From NCBI RefSeq assembly GCF_035953295.1, contig NZ_CP108370.1, positions 1,984,001 through 2,048,000 of the forward strand: DNA of 64,000 nt, in the 5' to 3' direction. The DNA comes from Streptomyces sp. NBC_01335. GTDB taxonomy: Bacteria; Actinomycetota; Actinomycetes; Streptomycetales; Streptomycetaceae. The translations under genes were made by a program, and so were the position numbers. This document shows positions 16,919-25,404 of the stretch, piece by piece. How positions within the stretch are numbered: position 1 is the first letter of the stretch; each line of letters starts with the position of its first letter. Below the pieces are notes generated by a model. That model was given only the letters and a program-made list of their open reading frames with translations. It was not told where the DNA came from and did no database searches.

Positions 16919-17671
16919 ATGATCGAACAGCGTGACGCGGGCCCGCTGGGCGCGGTACGGAGACTCCGCCTCCCGGCGGCGGCGGGCGGAGCCCCCGTCA
17001 CGTACGGCCTCATGGCCGTGTGCTGCCTGGTCTTCCTCGCCGGCCCGGTCTCCGGGTTCGGCCCCTCCTACGGCACCGCCGACGCGGCCCTCGCCGCCCA
17101 GGCGGGCTACTTCGAGCGCTGGGGGGTGATCCCCGCCGACCTGTGGGACGGCTCCGCGCACGCGTGGCTCACCCCGTTCACCGCGCTCTTCGTGCACGGC
17201 GGCTGGCTCCACCTGCTGGGCAACATGCTCTTCCTGCACGTGTTCGGCGCCATGGCCGAGGAGCGGATGGGCCACCTCGGCTTCGCCCTCTTCTACACGG
17301 GCTGCGGCTATCTGACCCTGGTGGTCTACGCGGCGGCGTACGCGGACTCCGCACAGACGCTGGTCGGCGCCTCGGGGGCGATCTCGGCGGTGCTCGGGGC
17401 GTTCCTCCGCCTCTTCCCCCGGGCGCGGGTCACCAGCATCTTCCCGTTCCTCCTCTTCCTGCCGCTCCGCTTCCCCGCCTGGATCGTGCTCCTCTTCTGG
17501 TTCGCCCTCCAGTGGCTTGCGGCCCGCAGTGCGGGGAGCGGTCCGGGCGTGGCCTATCTGGCCCACGTGGCAGGGTTCGCCGCCGGATTCGTCCTGGCCA
17601 GGGGGGTCCACCGGCGTGGGGCTAGAGTGAAGACACCAGCCACGGCCACCGAGGGAGAAAGCCAGCCGTGA
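16919..17671 (+). CDS. Rhomboid family intramembrane serine protease
   Basis: 250 residues with six or seven membrane segments. HGGWLHLLGNMLFLHVFG is the conserved L1/TM2 region (His and Asn of the oxyanion site), LVGASGAISAVLGAF contains the catalytic GASG Ser (about 152), and AHVAGFAAGF carries the catalytic His (about 216). It cleaves transmembrane segments. The start is ATG 16919; the upstream frame is open by chance. Its stop overlaps the next start by 4 bp. Confidence 0.92.
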   Translation: MIEQRDAGPLGAVRRLRLPAAAGGAPVTYGLMAVCCLVFLAGPVSGFGPSYGTADAALAAQAGYFERWGVIPADLWDGSAHAWLTPFTALFVHGGWLHLLGNMLFLHVFGAMAEERMGHLGFALFYTGCGYLTLVVYAAAYADSAQTLVGASGAISAVLGAFLRLFPRARVTSIFPFLLFLPLRFPAWIVLLFWFALQWLAARSAGSGPGVAYLAHVAGFAAGFVLARGVHRRGARVKTPATATEGESQP

Positions 17672-17949
17672 TCACCGCGATCGTGCTCATCAAAACCAGC
17701 GTCGACCGGATTCCGGAGATCGCCGAGTCCATCGCGGCGCTGGACAGCGTCAGCGAGGTCTTCTCGGTCACCGGTACGTACGACCTGATCGCCATGGTCA
17801 GGGTGGCCCGCCACGACGACCTGGCCGAGGTCATCCCCGGCCGGATCAGCAAGATCCCCGGCGTGGAGGCCACCGACACGCACGTGGCCTTCCGTACGTA
17901 CTCCCAGCACGACCTGGAAGCCGCCTTCGCCATCGGCCTCGACGCGTAA
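17668..17949 (+). CDS. Lrp/AsnC ligand-binding domain protein without HTH
   Basis: 93 residues consisting only of the RAM/Lrp ligand-binding domain (ITAIVLIKTSVDRIPEIAES, VTGTYDLIAMVRV, GVEATDTHVAFRTYS). The DNA-binding half is absent, so it is not itself a repressor; stand-alone versions form oligomers that bind amino acids. GTG at 17668 overlaps the rhomboid stop (GTGA), with GAGGGAGA upstream, so the pair is translationally coupled. Confidence 0.92.
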   Translation: MITAIVLIKTSVDRIPEIAESIAALDSVSEVFSVTGTYDLIAMVRVARHDDLAEVIPGRISKIPGVEATDTHVAFRTYSQHDLEAAFAIGLDA

Positions 17950-17974
17950 CCACCGCTCGCGACGCGGTCCCCGG

Positions 17975-18024
17975 CAGCACTTCGGCCGGGTACGGGCAAC
18001 CGCCCGTACCCGGCCGAAGTGCTG
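17975..18024. terminator. Bidirectional terminator, 23-bp perfect stem
   Basis: 17975-17997 pairs with 18002-18024 around AACC. It separates the convergent Lrp-like and class V aminotransferase genes. Confidence 0.92.
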
Positions 18025-18038
18025 TCCGGCCGCCGCCG

Positions 18039-19445
18039 TCAGAGCTGCGCGGCGCCCCGGTCCGGAACGCAACGGCCGCCCTCGGTGCGGTACTTCCACT
18101 GCGCGCCCTCGCTCACCAGCTCGCTGACGGCGCGGACGAAGCGGTCCACGTGCTCGTCCGGCGTACCGGCGCCGAAGCTGACGCGGATGGCGTTCAGGGA
18201 GCGCTCGCCCGGCTCGGCCTCCGGCGCGCCGCACTCGCCCGGGTCCTGCGGGTCGCTGCCGAGCAGGGTGCGGACCAGCGGGTGGGCGCAGAACAGGCCG
18301 TCGCGGACGCCGATGCCGTACTCGGCGGAGAGCGCGGCGGCGAAGTGGGAGCTGTTCCAGCCCTCCACCACGAAGGAGATGACGCCGACGCGCGGGGCGT
18401 CGTCGCCGAAGAGCGAGAGCACCTTGACCTGAGGCACCTCGGCGAGGCCCGCGCGGACCCGGGCGACCAGCCGCTGCTCGCGGGCGACCAGCTTGTCGAA
18501 GCCGGCCTCGGTGAGGGCCTTGCAGGCGGAGGCGATGGAGTAGACGCCGATGACGTTGGGCGAACCGGCCTCGTGGCGGGCGGCGGTGGTGTGCCACTCC
18601 ACGTCCACGCCGCCGTCGGTGCGCCGGGCGACCTTCTTCGAGGCGCCGCCGCCGGCCAGGTAGGGCTCGGAGTCCTGGAGCCAGTCGGCGCGGCCGGCGA
18701 GGACGCCGGAGCCGAAGGGGGCGTAGAGCTTGTGGCCGGAGAAGGCGACCCAGTCGACGTCGAGTTCGGCGATGTCCACCGGGTGGTGCGGGGCGAGCTG
18801 GGCGGCGTCCAGCACGATGCGGGCGCCGTGCGCGTGGGCGGCGGCGGCCAGTTCCTTGACCGGCCACAGCTCGCCGGTGACGTTGGAGGCACCGGTGACG
18901 CAGACGAGGGCCGGACCGTAGGGGTCGCGGTCGGCGAGCGCGCGCTCCAGGGACTCGACGGCCTGCTGCGGGGTGCGCGGCGCGTTGAGGTAGGTGACCT
19001 TGGCGTCGCGCCAGGGCAGCAGCGAGGCGTGGTGCTCGGTCTCGTACACGAACACCTCGCAGTCGGCCGGGATCACGGCCGCCAGCAGGTTGAGGGAGTC
19101 GGTGGTCGAGCGGGTGAAGATCACCTGGTCGCCGGGCCGGCAGCCGAGGAACTCCGCGACGGTGGCGCGGCTGTTCTCGAAGAGGTCGGTGGAGAGCTGC
19201 GAGAGGTAGCCGGCGCCGCGGTGCACGCTGCCGTAGTACGGCGCGTAGGCGGCGACGTCGTCCCAGACCCGCTGGAGCGCCGGGGCGCTGGCCGCGTAGT
19301 CGAGGGCCGCGTAGGTGACTTCGCCCCCGGTGACGAGCGGGACGGTGACGTCCTTGCCGAGGACCGGCAGCGGGGCACAGTCCGCGTCGGCGGAGGCAGC
19401 GGCGGCGGACTCGGAGGCGTTGAGGGCAGCAGAGGACACGGACAT
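18039..19445 (-). CDS. Class V aminotransferase (cysteine desulfurase/isopenicillin epimerase-like)
   Basis: 468 residues, PLP fold type I. The PLP Lys is in FSGHKLYAPFGSG (about 239), preceded by IVLDAAQLAPHHPVD (Asp/Gln contacting PLP) and TRSTTDSLNLLA (phosphate loop); ETEHHASLLPW is the stacking His. The C-terminal half has an extended insert with CAHP and a CGAPEAEPGE loop. A SAM-IV riboswitch lies in its leader, so expression responds to S-adenosylmethionine, pointing to sulfur amino acid metabolism. The exact substrate (cysteine, selenocysteine or another) is uncertain: the typical IscS mobile-Cys loop is not evident. Confidence 0.88.
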   Translation of the reverse strand: MSVSSAALNASESAAAASADADCAPLPVLGKDVTVPLVTGGEVTYAALDYAASAPALQRVWDDVAAYAPYYGSVHRGAGYLSQLSTDLFENSRATVAEFLGCRPGDQVIFTRSTTDSLNLLAAVIPADCEVFVYETEHHASLLPWRDAKVTYLNAPRTPQQAVESLERALADRDPYGPALVCVTGASNVTGELWPVKELAAAAHAHGARIVLDAAQLAPHHPVDIAELDVDWVAFSGHKLYAPFGSGVLAGRADWLQDSEPYLAGGGASKKVARRTDGGVDVEWHTTAARHEAGSPNVIGVYSIASACKALTEAGFDKLVAREQRLVARVRAGLAEVPQVKVLSLFGDDAPRVGVISFVVEGWNSSHFAAALSAEYGIGVRDGLFCAHPLVRTLLGSDPQDPGECGAPEAEPGERSLNAIRVSFGAGTPDEHVDRFVRAVSELVSEGAQWKYRTEGGRCVPDRGAAQL

Positions 19446-19531
19446 GACGAACTCCCGTAATACGCAGGCGAATTCACCGCGCCGGCGGGTACGCGGCAGC
19501 GCGGTGCAAAAGGTGAAAGGGGTGCGGAGAA

Positions 19532-19544
19532 GGGCGTTGCGCCC
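19532..19544 (-). terminator. Hairpin in the aminotransferase leader, possible attenuator
   Basis: On the minus strand GGGCG-CAA-CGCCC is followed by TTCTCC. It lies between the SAM-IV aptamer and the gene and overlaps the end of a 19-codon ORF, so it may be the expression platform. Confidence 0.4.
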
Positions 19545-19603
19545 TATCGCATTCGCGTGCTCACAAGAGGCTCCCTAGGGACCAGGACCCCGGGGGCTGG
19601 CAT
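19544..19603 (-). CDS. Possible 19-codon leader ORF downstream of the SAM-IV aptamer
   Basis: ATG at 19603 opens a 19-codon frame ending TAG at 19544-19546: MPAPGVLVPREPLVSTRMR. The ATG is in the 3' arm of a small hairpin (GGCAT-CTCGA-ATGCC). No strong ribosome site is visible. It could be chance; it lacks the runs of Met or Cys expected of a classical attenuator peptide. Confidence 0.25.
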   Translation of the reverse strand: MPAPGVLVPREPLVSTRMR

Positions 19604-19615
19604 TCGAGATGCCGA

Positions 19616-19735
19616 GGGGCCCGCGCTTGCCGCAGACCTCGCTGCCTACGGCCTGGTCTTCACCCGGGGCACCCCGCCACGGACGGAGGGTTGCCGGACA
19701 GCGGGCCGGGGCCGTAGTCGCTGTCACTCATGACC
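19616..19735 (-). ncRNA. SAM-IV riboswitch
   Basis: Read on the minus strand, the element starts GGTCATGAGTGACAGC (19735-19720), then has CCGGCAACCCTCCGTCC, GCGGGGTGCCCCGGGTGAAG, ACCAGGCCGTAGGCAGC and GGTCTGCGGCAAGCGCGGGC. These are the conserved blocks of the SAM-IV family known from Streptomyces and Mycobacterium, in order and with normal spacing. It binds S-adenosylmethionine and lowers expression of the downstream gene. It lies about 170 bases before the class V aminotransferase start. Confidence 0.93.
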
Positions 19736-19770
19736 TGCCAGCATCTTGCCATACGCGTCCACGAACGCAA

Positions 19771-19799
19771 GGGCGCAGTCCGCGATACGGACTGCGCCC
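19771..19799 (-). terminator. Terminator of trpD
   Basis: GGGCGCAGTCCG-CGATA-CGGACTGCGCCC, a perfect 12-bp stem 65 bp past the trpD stop, and upstream of the SAM-IV transcript start. Confidence 0.85.
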
Positions 19800-19823
19800 C
19801 TTCGTGCACGTACGGACCGAAAC

Positions 19824-19880
19824 GCCCGGGCGTCACGGAACCGCTCGGGCGTCACAGAAGTGCTCAGGCGTTGCTGGCCG
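19824..19880. repeat. 19-bp tandem repeats spanning the trpD stop
   Basis: Three units with a 19-bp period: GCCCGGGCGTCACGGAACC (19824-19842), GCTCGGGCGTCACAGAAGT (19843-19861) and GCTCAGGCGTTGCTGGCCG (19862-19880). The third contains the stop (19864-19866) and last codons of trpD. Confidence 0.8.
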
Positions 19881-20928
19881 CCACCCAGCGCTCCAGCGCG
19901 CGGTGCGCGGCCCCGGAGTCGATGGACTCGGCGGCGGCGGCGATCTTGGCGCCGATCTGCTCGGTGAGCGTGCCCTCCCCCGGGTCCAGCGCCACCAGCG
20001 CCGCCGCGGAGTTCAGCAGCACCGCCTCGCGCACGGCCCCCTTCTCGCCGTCCAGCACCCGGCGGGCGACGTCCGCGTTGTACGAGGGGTCGGCGCCGCG
20101 CAGCGCCTCGACCGGTACCAGCTCCAAGCCCACGTGGCGCGGATCGAAGGCCTCCTCGCGCACTTCGCCGTCCCGGACCACCCAGACCCGGGAGGTCGCG
20201 GTGGTGGTCAGCTCGTCGAGACCGTCGTCGCCGCGGAAGACGAGCGCGGAGTTGCCGCGCTCGGCGAGGACGCCGGCCACGATGGGCGCCATCCTGAGGT
20301 CGGCGACCCCGACGGCCTGGGCGCGGACGTGGGCCGGGTTGGTGAGCGGGCCGAGGATGTTGAAGGTGGTCTGGGTGCCCAGCTCCTTGCGGGCCTTGGC
20401 CGCGTACCGCAGGGCCGGGTGGAACTTCACCGCGAAGCAGAAGGTGATGCCCGCCTCGGCGGCCACCTCGGCGACCCGCTGCGGGGTCAGCTCCAGGTTG
20501 ACGCCGAGCTTCTCCAGGACGTCGGAGGCGCCGCTGGCCGAGGAGGCGGACCGGTTGCCGTGCTTGACGACCTTGGCTCCCGTACCGGCGATCACGATCG
20601 CGGACATCGTGGAGATGTTGACCGTCTTCGCGAGGTCGCCGCCGGTGCCGACGATGTCGACCGAGGGCCCGGGCACCTCGATGGTGCGGGCGTGCGCGTA
20701 CATCGCGCGGACCAGGCCGCTCACCTCGGCGACCGTCTCGCCCTTGGCGCGCAGCGCGATGGCGAAGCCCGCGATCTGCGCGTCGGTGGCGTCCCCGCTC
20801 ATGATCCGGTCCATGGCCCAGGCGGTGTCGTCCGCGCCGAGGTCCTGGCCGCGCAGCAGGGGCGTCAGTACGCCGGACCAGGAACGGTCCGCCGCGCTGT
20901 CGCCGCCGTTCGGGGTCACAACGTTCAT
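19864..20928 (-). CDS. trpD: Anthranilate phosphoribosyltransferase
   Basis: 354 residues. It transfers phosphoribose from PRPP to anthranilate, the second step of tryptophan synthesis. The PRPP motif is [35 protein letters not shown] is the anthranilate/PRPP loop, and [16 protein letters not shown] is the conserved C-terminal motif. Start ATG 20928 has TTGGAGCGG just upstream; GTG at 20949 is less favoured. It stands alone, away from other trp genes, as in other Streptomyces, beside the cytochrome bc1 operon. Confidence 0.96.
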   Translation of the reverse strand: MNVVTPNGGDSAADRSWSGVLTPLLRGQDLGADDTAWAMDRIMSGDATDAQIAGFAIALRAKGETVAEVSGLVRAMYAHARTIEVPGPSVDIVGTGGDLAKTVNISTMSAIVIAGTGAKVVKHGNRSASSASGASDVLEKLGVNLELTPQRVAEVAAEAGITFCFAVKFHPALRYAAKARKELGTQTTFNILGPLTNPAHVRAQAVGVADLRMAPIVAGVLAERGNSALVFRGDDGLDELTTTATSRVWVVRDGEVREEAFDPRHVGLELVPVEALRGADPSYNADVARRVLDGEKGAVREAVLLNSAAALVALDPGEGTLTEQIGAKIAAAAESIDSGAAHRALERWVAASNA

Positions 20929-21000
20929 GGTCCGCTCCAAGAATTCCACAGCCGGAAAGGGGGGTGTCCGTCCACCCTATCGGGGCCCGGGAACGGCGAA

Positions 21001-21029
21001 GAGCCCCGTCCGGCGAATGGACGGGGCTC
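21001..21029 (-). terminator. Terminator of the ctaE-qcrCAB operon
   Basis: GAGCCCCGTCC (21001-21011) pairs with GGACGGGGCTC (21019-21029), 27 bp past the qcrB stop. Confidence 0.88.
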
Positions 21030-21037
21030 CTCGCTGT

Positions 21038-21060
21038 GGCGATCAGTTCAGGCGATCAGT
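21038..21060. repeat. 10-bp direct repeat at the qcrB stop
   Basis: GGCGATCAGT at 21038-21047 and 21051-21060; the second copy contains the qcrB stop codon (21056-21058). Confidence 0.75.
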
Positions 21061-22681
21061 GGTGACCGTGGCCGCTGGTGATCTCCTTGTACTCCTCGAC
21101 GGTGGGCTTGGCGATCTGGTTGTGCTCGCCGTAGTAGCCCTTGCTGAGCTTGGCGCGCAGCTTCGTGAGGGCCGAGACCTTGCGCTCGACACCGTTCTCG
21201 TCGACCGTGGGGCCGATCTCGAGCGGCGTGTACTGGTCGTGCGCGGTGAGGGTGTGCAGCTGGCCCGGGCTGAGCGGCTCGTGGACCTCCACGAACTCAC
21301 CGTGCGGCAGGCGCTTGATGAGCCCGGACTCGCGGCCGTGCAGCACCTTCTCCTTGTCGCGGCGCTGGAGGCCGAGGCAGATCCGCTTGGTCGCGATGAA
21401 CACGAGCACCGGGACCACGAAGAATCCGACCCGCACGAACCACGTGATGGCGTTGATCGACAGGTGGAAGTGCGTGGCCCACAGGTCGTTGCCGCCACCG
21501 ACGAGCAGGACGAAGTACCAGCTGATCCAGGCGACACCGAACGCGGTGCGCGTCGGCGCGTTGCGCGGCCGGTCCAGGATGTGGTGCTCGCGCTTGTCGC
21601 CGGTGACCCAGGACTCGATGAACGGGTACACCGCGATCGCGGCCAGCACCAGCGGGAAGATGACCAGCGGGATGAAGACGCCCAGGACGAGCGTGTGACC
21701 CCAGAGGTTGATCTCCCAGCCGGGCATGACACGGATCAGGCCTTCGGAGAAGCCCATGTACCAGTCGGGCTGCGCACCGGTGGACACCTGGTCCGGCCGG
21801 TACGGGCCGATGGCCCAGATCGGGTTGATCGAGGCGACCGCGGCGACGACCGAGATGACACCGAAGACCAGGAAGAAGAACCCTCCGGCCTTGGCCATGT
21901 AGACCGGCAGCAGCGGCATGCCCACGACGTTCTTGTTCGTACGGCCGGGGCCCGCGAACTGCGTGTGCTTGTGGTAGAAGACCAGGATCAGGTGGCCGAC
22001 CAGCAGGCCCATCATGATGCCCGGGAGCAGCAGGATGTGGATCGAGTAGAACCGGGCCACGAAGTCGCCGCCGGGGAAGTTCCCGCCGAACAGGAAGTAC
22101 GCGAGGTACGTGCCGACGATCGGCACGGACAGGATCGCGCCCTGCATGAAGCGGACACCCGTACCGGAGAGCAGGTCGTCCGGGAGCGAGTAACCGGTGA
22201 AGCCGGTGAACATGCCCAGGACGAACAACAGGAACCCGAAGAGCCAGTTGATCTCACGCGGCTTGCGGAACGCGCCCGTGAAGAACACGCGCATCATGTG
22301 CACGAACATGCCGGCCAGGAAGATCAGTGCGGCCCAGTGGTGGATCTGCCGCACGAGCAGACCACCGCGGACGTCGAAGCTGATGTTCAGCGTCGACGAG
22401 TAGGCCTCGGACATCCGGATGCCCTGCATGGGCTCGTACGGGCCGTTGTACACGACCTCGTTCATGCTCGGGTGGAAGAACAGCGTCAGGTACACACCCG
22501 TGAGGATGATGATGATGAAGCTGTAGAGGCAGACCTCGCCCAGCATGAAGGACCAGTGGTCCGGGAAGATCTTGCGCATGTTGGCCTTGGCCAGGCCGTA
22601 GATGCCCAGCCGGCCGTCCGCCCAGTCGGCGACCCGCTCACCTGCGGGTGCCTTGCGCGTGGTTTCCGTCGTAGTACTCAT
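21056..22681 (-). CDS. qcrB: Cytochrome bc1 complex cytochrome b subunit
   Basis: 541 residues. It oxidises menaquinol and carries hemes bL and bH. The b-type heme His pairs are in RQIHHWAALIFLAGMFVHMMR and FYSIHILLLPGIMMGLLVGH; the Qo-site motif is present as PDWYMGF near QVSTGAQ, the actinobacterial form of PEWY. The long C-terminal extension after the eighth membrane segment (HGRESGLIKRLPHGEF onward) is typical of actinobacterial QcrB and ends in a His-rich tail. ATG overlaps the qcrA stop by 4 bp. Confidence 0.97.
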   Translation of the reverse strand: MSTTTETTRKAPAGERVADWADGRLGIYGLAKANMRKIFPDHWSFMLGEVCLYSFIIIILTGVYLTLFFHPSMNEVVYNGPYEPMQGIRMSEAYSSTLNISFDVRGGLLVRQIHHWAALIFLAGMFVHMMRVFFTGAFRKPREINWLFGFLLFVLGMFTGFTGYSLPDDLLSGTGVRFMQGAILSVPIVGTYLAYFLFGGNFPGGDFVARFYSIHILLLPGIMMGLLVGHLILVFYHKHTQFAGPGRTNKNVVGMPLLPVYMAKAGGFFFLVFGVISVVAAVASINPIWAIGPYRPDQVSTGAQPDWYMGFSEGLIRVMPGWEINLWGHTLVLGVFIPLVIFPLVLAAIAVYPFIESWVTGDKREHHILDRPRNAPTRTAFGVAWISWYFVLLVGGGNDLWATHFHLSINAITWFVRVGFFVVPVLVFIATKRICLGLQRRDKEKVLHGRESGLIKRLPHGEFVEVHEPLSPGQLHTLTAHDQYTPLEIGPTVDENGVERKVSALTKLRAKLSKGYYGEHNQIAKPTVEEYKEITSGHGHH

Positions 22682-23733
22682 CCGCGCTCCCAGAAGGCAG
22701 GACCGACGGGCTCTTCGAAGTCACCGAGAGCTTCGAGGTCGCCCTCGCTGCTCACGCCGATCCGCAGCTGCGGAAGCGCGTGCCCGGCCGGACCGAAGAT
22801 GACGCGGGCGCCGTCGGAGAGGTCGAAGGTGGACTGGTGGCACGGGCAGAGCACGTGGTGCGTCTGCTGCTCGTACAGGCTGATCGGGCAGCCGACGTGG
22901 GTGCAGATCTTGGAGAAGGCGACGATGCCCTCGTGCGCCCACTCGCGCTCGCGCTTGTCCTTGATGTCGTCCGGCTCGATGCGGATGATCATCAGGGCGG
23001 CCTTGGCGATCTGCGACTGGAAGTCCTCGGCGTCCTCCTCCAGGCCCTCGGGCATGGCGAAGGTCAGCGAGCCGACCACGATGTCCTCGGGTCGCAGAGG
23101 CTCCATCGTGTTCATGTTGATGAGCTTCTTGCCGTTGGCCCACAGGGTCGAGCGGAGCTTCTTCTCCGGCAGCGGACCCAGGTCGCGCAGCAGCATCACG
23201 CCGGAGAGCGGCACCAGGGCCAGCGCGCCGAACATCGTGGTGCGGATCAGCTTGCGCCGGCCGATCACGGACTCCTCGGCACCGGCCTTGAAGTCGGCGA
23301 GGACCTGCGCCTTGACCTCGGGCGTGGCCTCGATCGCGTGACGCTCGGCGGGGACCTCGACGTCGGACATCAGGGTGCGCGCCCAGTGGACGGCACCCGC
23401 ACCGATGGCGAAGAGCGCCACGCCCAGGGTGAGACCCAGGGAGAAGTTCAGCGCGCTCACATGGCCGAACGGCCAGATGTAGACGATCTTGTCGACCGGG
23501 AAGATGACGTAGGAGGCGATGAACGCCACCGTCGCCAGCATGGACAGGATGAACAGGTACGCGACGACTCGCTCGGAGCGGTTCGCGGCACGTTCGTCGA
23601 TGTCCTGGATGCGCGGCTTGTGGGCCGGCAGCCCCGGGTCGGCGAACGGGTCGCCCGTACCCACTACCGCGCCGTGCGCGGCGTCCTGCTCGGTGAGCAG
23701 GCTCTTCTCTGGATTCTCTTCTTGGCTACTCAT
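22678..23733 (-). CDS. qcrA: Cytochrome bc1 complex Rieske iron-sulfur subunit
   Basis: 351 residues. The 2Fe-2S ligands are C277 and H279 (CTHVGCP) and C296 and H299 (CPCHQ), with C282 and C298 forming the disulfide. Three N-terminal membrane segments, rather than one, are characteristic of actinobacteria that form bc1-aa3 supercomplexes. It passes electrons from menaquinol to the diheme cytochrome cc. Starts at ATG 23733, overlapping the qcrC stop by 4 bp. Confidence 0.97.
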   Translation of the reverse strand: MSSQEENPEKSLLTEQDAAHGAVVGTGDPFADPGLPAHKPRIQDIDERAANRSERVVAYLFILSMLATVAFIASYVIFPVDKIVYIWPFGHVSALNFSLGLTLGVALFAIGAGAVHWARTLMSDVEVPAERHAIEATPEVKAQVLADFKAGAEESVIGRRKLIRTTMFGALALVPLSGVMLLRDLGPLPEKKLRSTLWANGKKLINMNTMEPLRPEDIVVGSLTFAMPEGLEEDAEDFQSQIAKAALMIIRIEPDDIKDKREREWAHEGIVAFSKICTHVGCPISLYEQQTHHVLCPCHQSTFDLSDGARVIFGPAGHALPQLRIGVSSEGDLEALGDFEEPVGPAFWERG

Positions 23734-24539
23734 GACTTCTTGGCCTTAGCGGTGTGGGCCGCGACCCAGACGGCGACGGCGATCAGGAGGCCCAGACCGA
23801 AGATCCATGCGAACAGGCCTTCGCTGACCGGACCGAGGCCACCGAGCGACAGGCCGCCCGGGCTCTCGCTGTTGTCACCGTTCACGGTCTTGATGTACGC
23901 GATGATGTCCTGCTTCTGCTGCTCGGGCATCGTCGTGTCGGGGAAGGAGGGCATGTTCTGCGGGCCGGTCTGCATGGCCTCGTAGATGTGCTTGGGGCTC
24001 GTGCCTTCCAGGCTCGGGGCGTACTTGCCGTCGGTCAGCGCGCCGCCCGCACCCGTGAAGTTGTGACACTGGGCGCAGTTGGTGCGGAACAGGTCACCGC
24101 CCTTGGCGATGTCCGCGCCGTCGGGGCTGACCTGCTTCGCGGTCGGCGTGATCGGACCGGCGCCGAGCGACGAGATGTACGCCGCGAGCTGGTCGATCTC
24201 GCCCTGCGAGTAGATGACCTTCTTCGCCGGGATCTGGGCACCCGGCTGCTGCGCGGGCATGCGGCCGGTGCCGACCTGGAAGTCGACGGCTGCGGAGCCG
24301 ACGCCGACCAGCGAAGGCCCGTCGGAGGTGCCCTGACCACTGGTTCCGTGGCAGCTGGCGCAGCCGACGGTGTAGATCTTCTTGCCCTCCTCAATGGGGA
24401 GGGACTGGACGGATTCGTCTGCCTGCGCCTTGCCCGCAGGCGCAAACGCGGCGTACAGCCCCCCGGTAGCCGCCAGCGCGAGGAGTAGTACGACGACGGC
24501 CGCCAGTGGATGGCGTCGTCGTGCGGAGAGCTTTTTCAC
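23730..24539 (-). CDS. qcrC: Diheme cytochrome c subunit of the bc1 complex
   Basis: 269 residues: an N-terminal membrane anchor (about 11-33), two c-type heme motifs CASCH (60-64) and CAQCH (155-159), and a C-terminal membrane helix. The two hemes replace a soluble cytochrome c by bridging bc1 directly to the aa3 oxidase. GTG start at 24539. It lies 57 bp after ctaE on the same strand, so ctaE-qcrC-qcrA-qcrB is one transcription unit. Confidence 0.97.
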   Translation of the reverse strand: MKKLSARRRHPLAAVVVLLLALAATGGLYAAFAPAGKAQADESVQSLPIEEGKKIYTVGCASCHGTSGQGTSDGPSLVGVGSAAVDFQVGTGRMPAQQPGAQIPAKKVIYSQGEIDQLAAYISSLGAGPITPTAKQVSPDGADIAKGGDLFRTNCAQCHNFTGAGGALTDGKYAPSLEGTSPKHIYEAMQTGPQNMPSFPDTTMPEQQKQDIIAYIKTVNGDNSESPGGLSLGGLGPVSEGLFAWIFGLGLLIAVAVWVAAHTAKAKKS

Positions 24540-24596
24540 GGATTACCCCGGTGTCAGGATCTTCTGCGTCGATGATGGGTGGGTGCGAGCGCCCGG

Positions 24597-25217
24597 TTAC
24601 TTGATCATGTAGATCGTCGCGAAGAGGCCGATCCACACGACATCGACGAAGTGCCAGTAGTAGGACACGACGATGGCTGCGGTCGCCTGTTCGTGGGTGA
24701 ACCTCTTGGCTGCGTATGTTCTGCCGAGAACCAGCAGGAAGGCGATGAGACCGCCTGTCACGTGCATGCCGTGGAAGCCGGTGGTCAGGTAGAACACCGA
24801 GCCGTACGGGTCCGAGGACAGGGAGAGCCCGTCCGTCTTGACCAGCTCGGTGTACTCCACGACCTGGCCGCCGATGAAGATCGCACCCATGACGAACGTG
24901 ATGGTGAACCACGTCCGGAGCTTCTTCACGTCGCCCCGCTCCGCGGCGAAGACGCCGAGCTGGCAGGTGAGAGAGGAAAGCACCAGGATCGTGGTGTTCG
25001 TCGCGGAGAACGGGAAGTTCAGATGGTCGGCCATCTCCTTCCAGTGATCCGGTCCCATCACCGATCGCAGGGTGAAGTACATCGCGAAGAGGGCCGCGAA
25101 GAACATCAGCTCGGAACTCAGCCAGATGATGGTTCCGACGCTGGTGAGGTTCGGCCGATTGACCGACGGGTGCGCGTGCCCGGTTTCTACTGTCGTTGCT
25201 GTCGCCACGACCGACAT
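24597..25217 (-). CDS. ctaE: Cytochrome c oxidase subunit III
   Basis: 206 residues with five membrane segments, the short actinobacterial form. The family core [21 protein letters not shown] and [15 protein letters not shown] (with the conserved H-G-x-H) and the closing [19 protein letters not shown] are present. It stabilises the aa3 oxidase core. The stop is TAA. ATG 25217 lies in the middle of a near-perfect palindrome (25208-25228). Confidence 0.96.
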   Translation of the reverse strand: MSVVATATTVETGHAHPSVNRPNLTSVGTIIWLSSELMFFAALFAMYFTLRSVMGPDHWKEMADHLNFPFSATNTTILVLSSLTCQLGVFAAERGDVKKLRTWFTITFVMGAIFIGGQVVEYTELVKTDGLSLSSDPYGSVFYLTTGFHGMHVTGGLIAFLLVLGRTYAAKRFTHEQATAAIVVSYYWHFVDVVWIGLFATIYMIK

Positions 25218-25228
25218 TATGTCGGTCG
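25208..25228. promoter_or_regulatory. 21-bp palindrome centred on the ctaE start codon
   Basis: Arms CGACCGACAT (25208-25217) and ATGTCGGTCG (25219-25228) are exact complements around one base. On the ctaE RNA this could fold as an 8-bp stem with AUG in a 5-base loop; as DNA it could be an operator. Confidence 0.55.
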
Positions 25229-25404
25229 CTTATCCCGCCCTCACTCCCGGGGGTGCCGTTCGGTGTGTCAGAGGGGTGTGTCCTCCCCGAACGGCCCAGC
25301 GAATCGACGTCATTAGCGGTGCTGACGGGCTGTCGGCGGGAGTACGATCCGCGCATCGGTTCATGCCCCGAGAGCCCCGACGACACAGCTGTCACGGAGG
25401 AACA

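Noticed and set aside
19730..23341. 1203-residue open frame on the plus strand across trpD, qcrB and qcrA
   Set aside because: Antisense to three well-supported genes, no recognisable domain, His/Asp/Gln-rich shadow translation.
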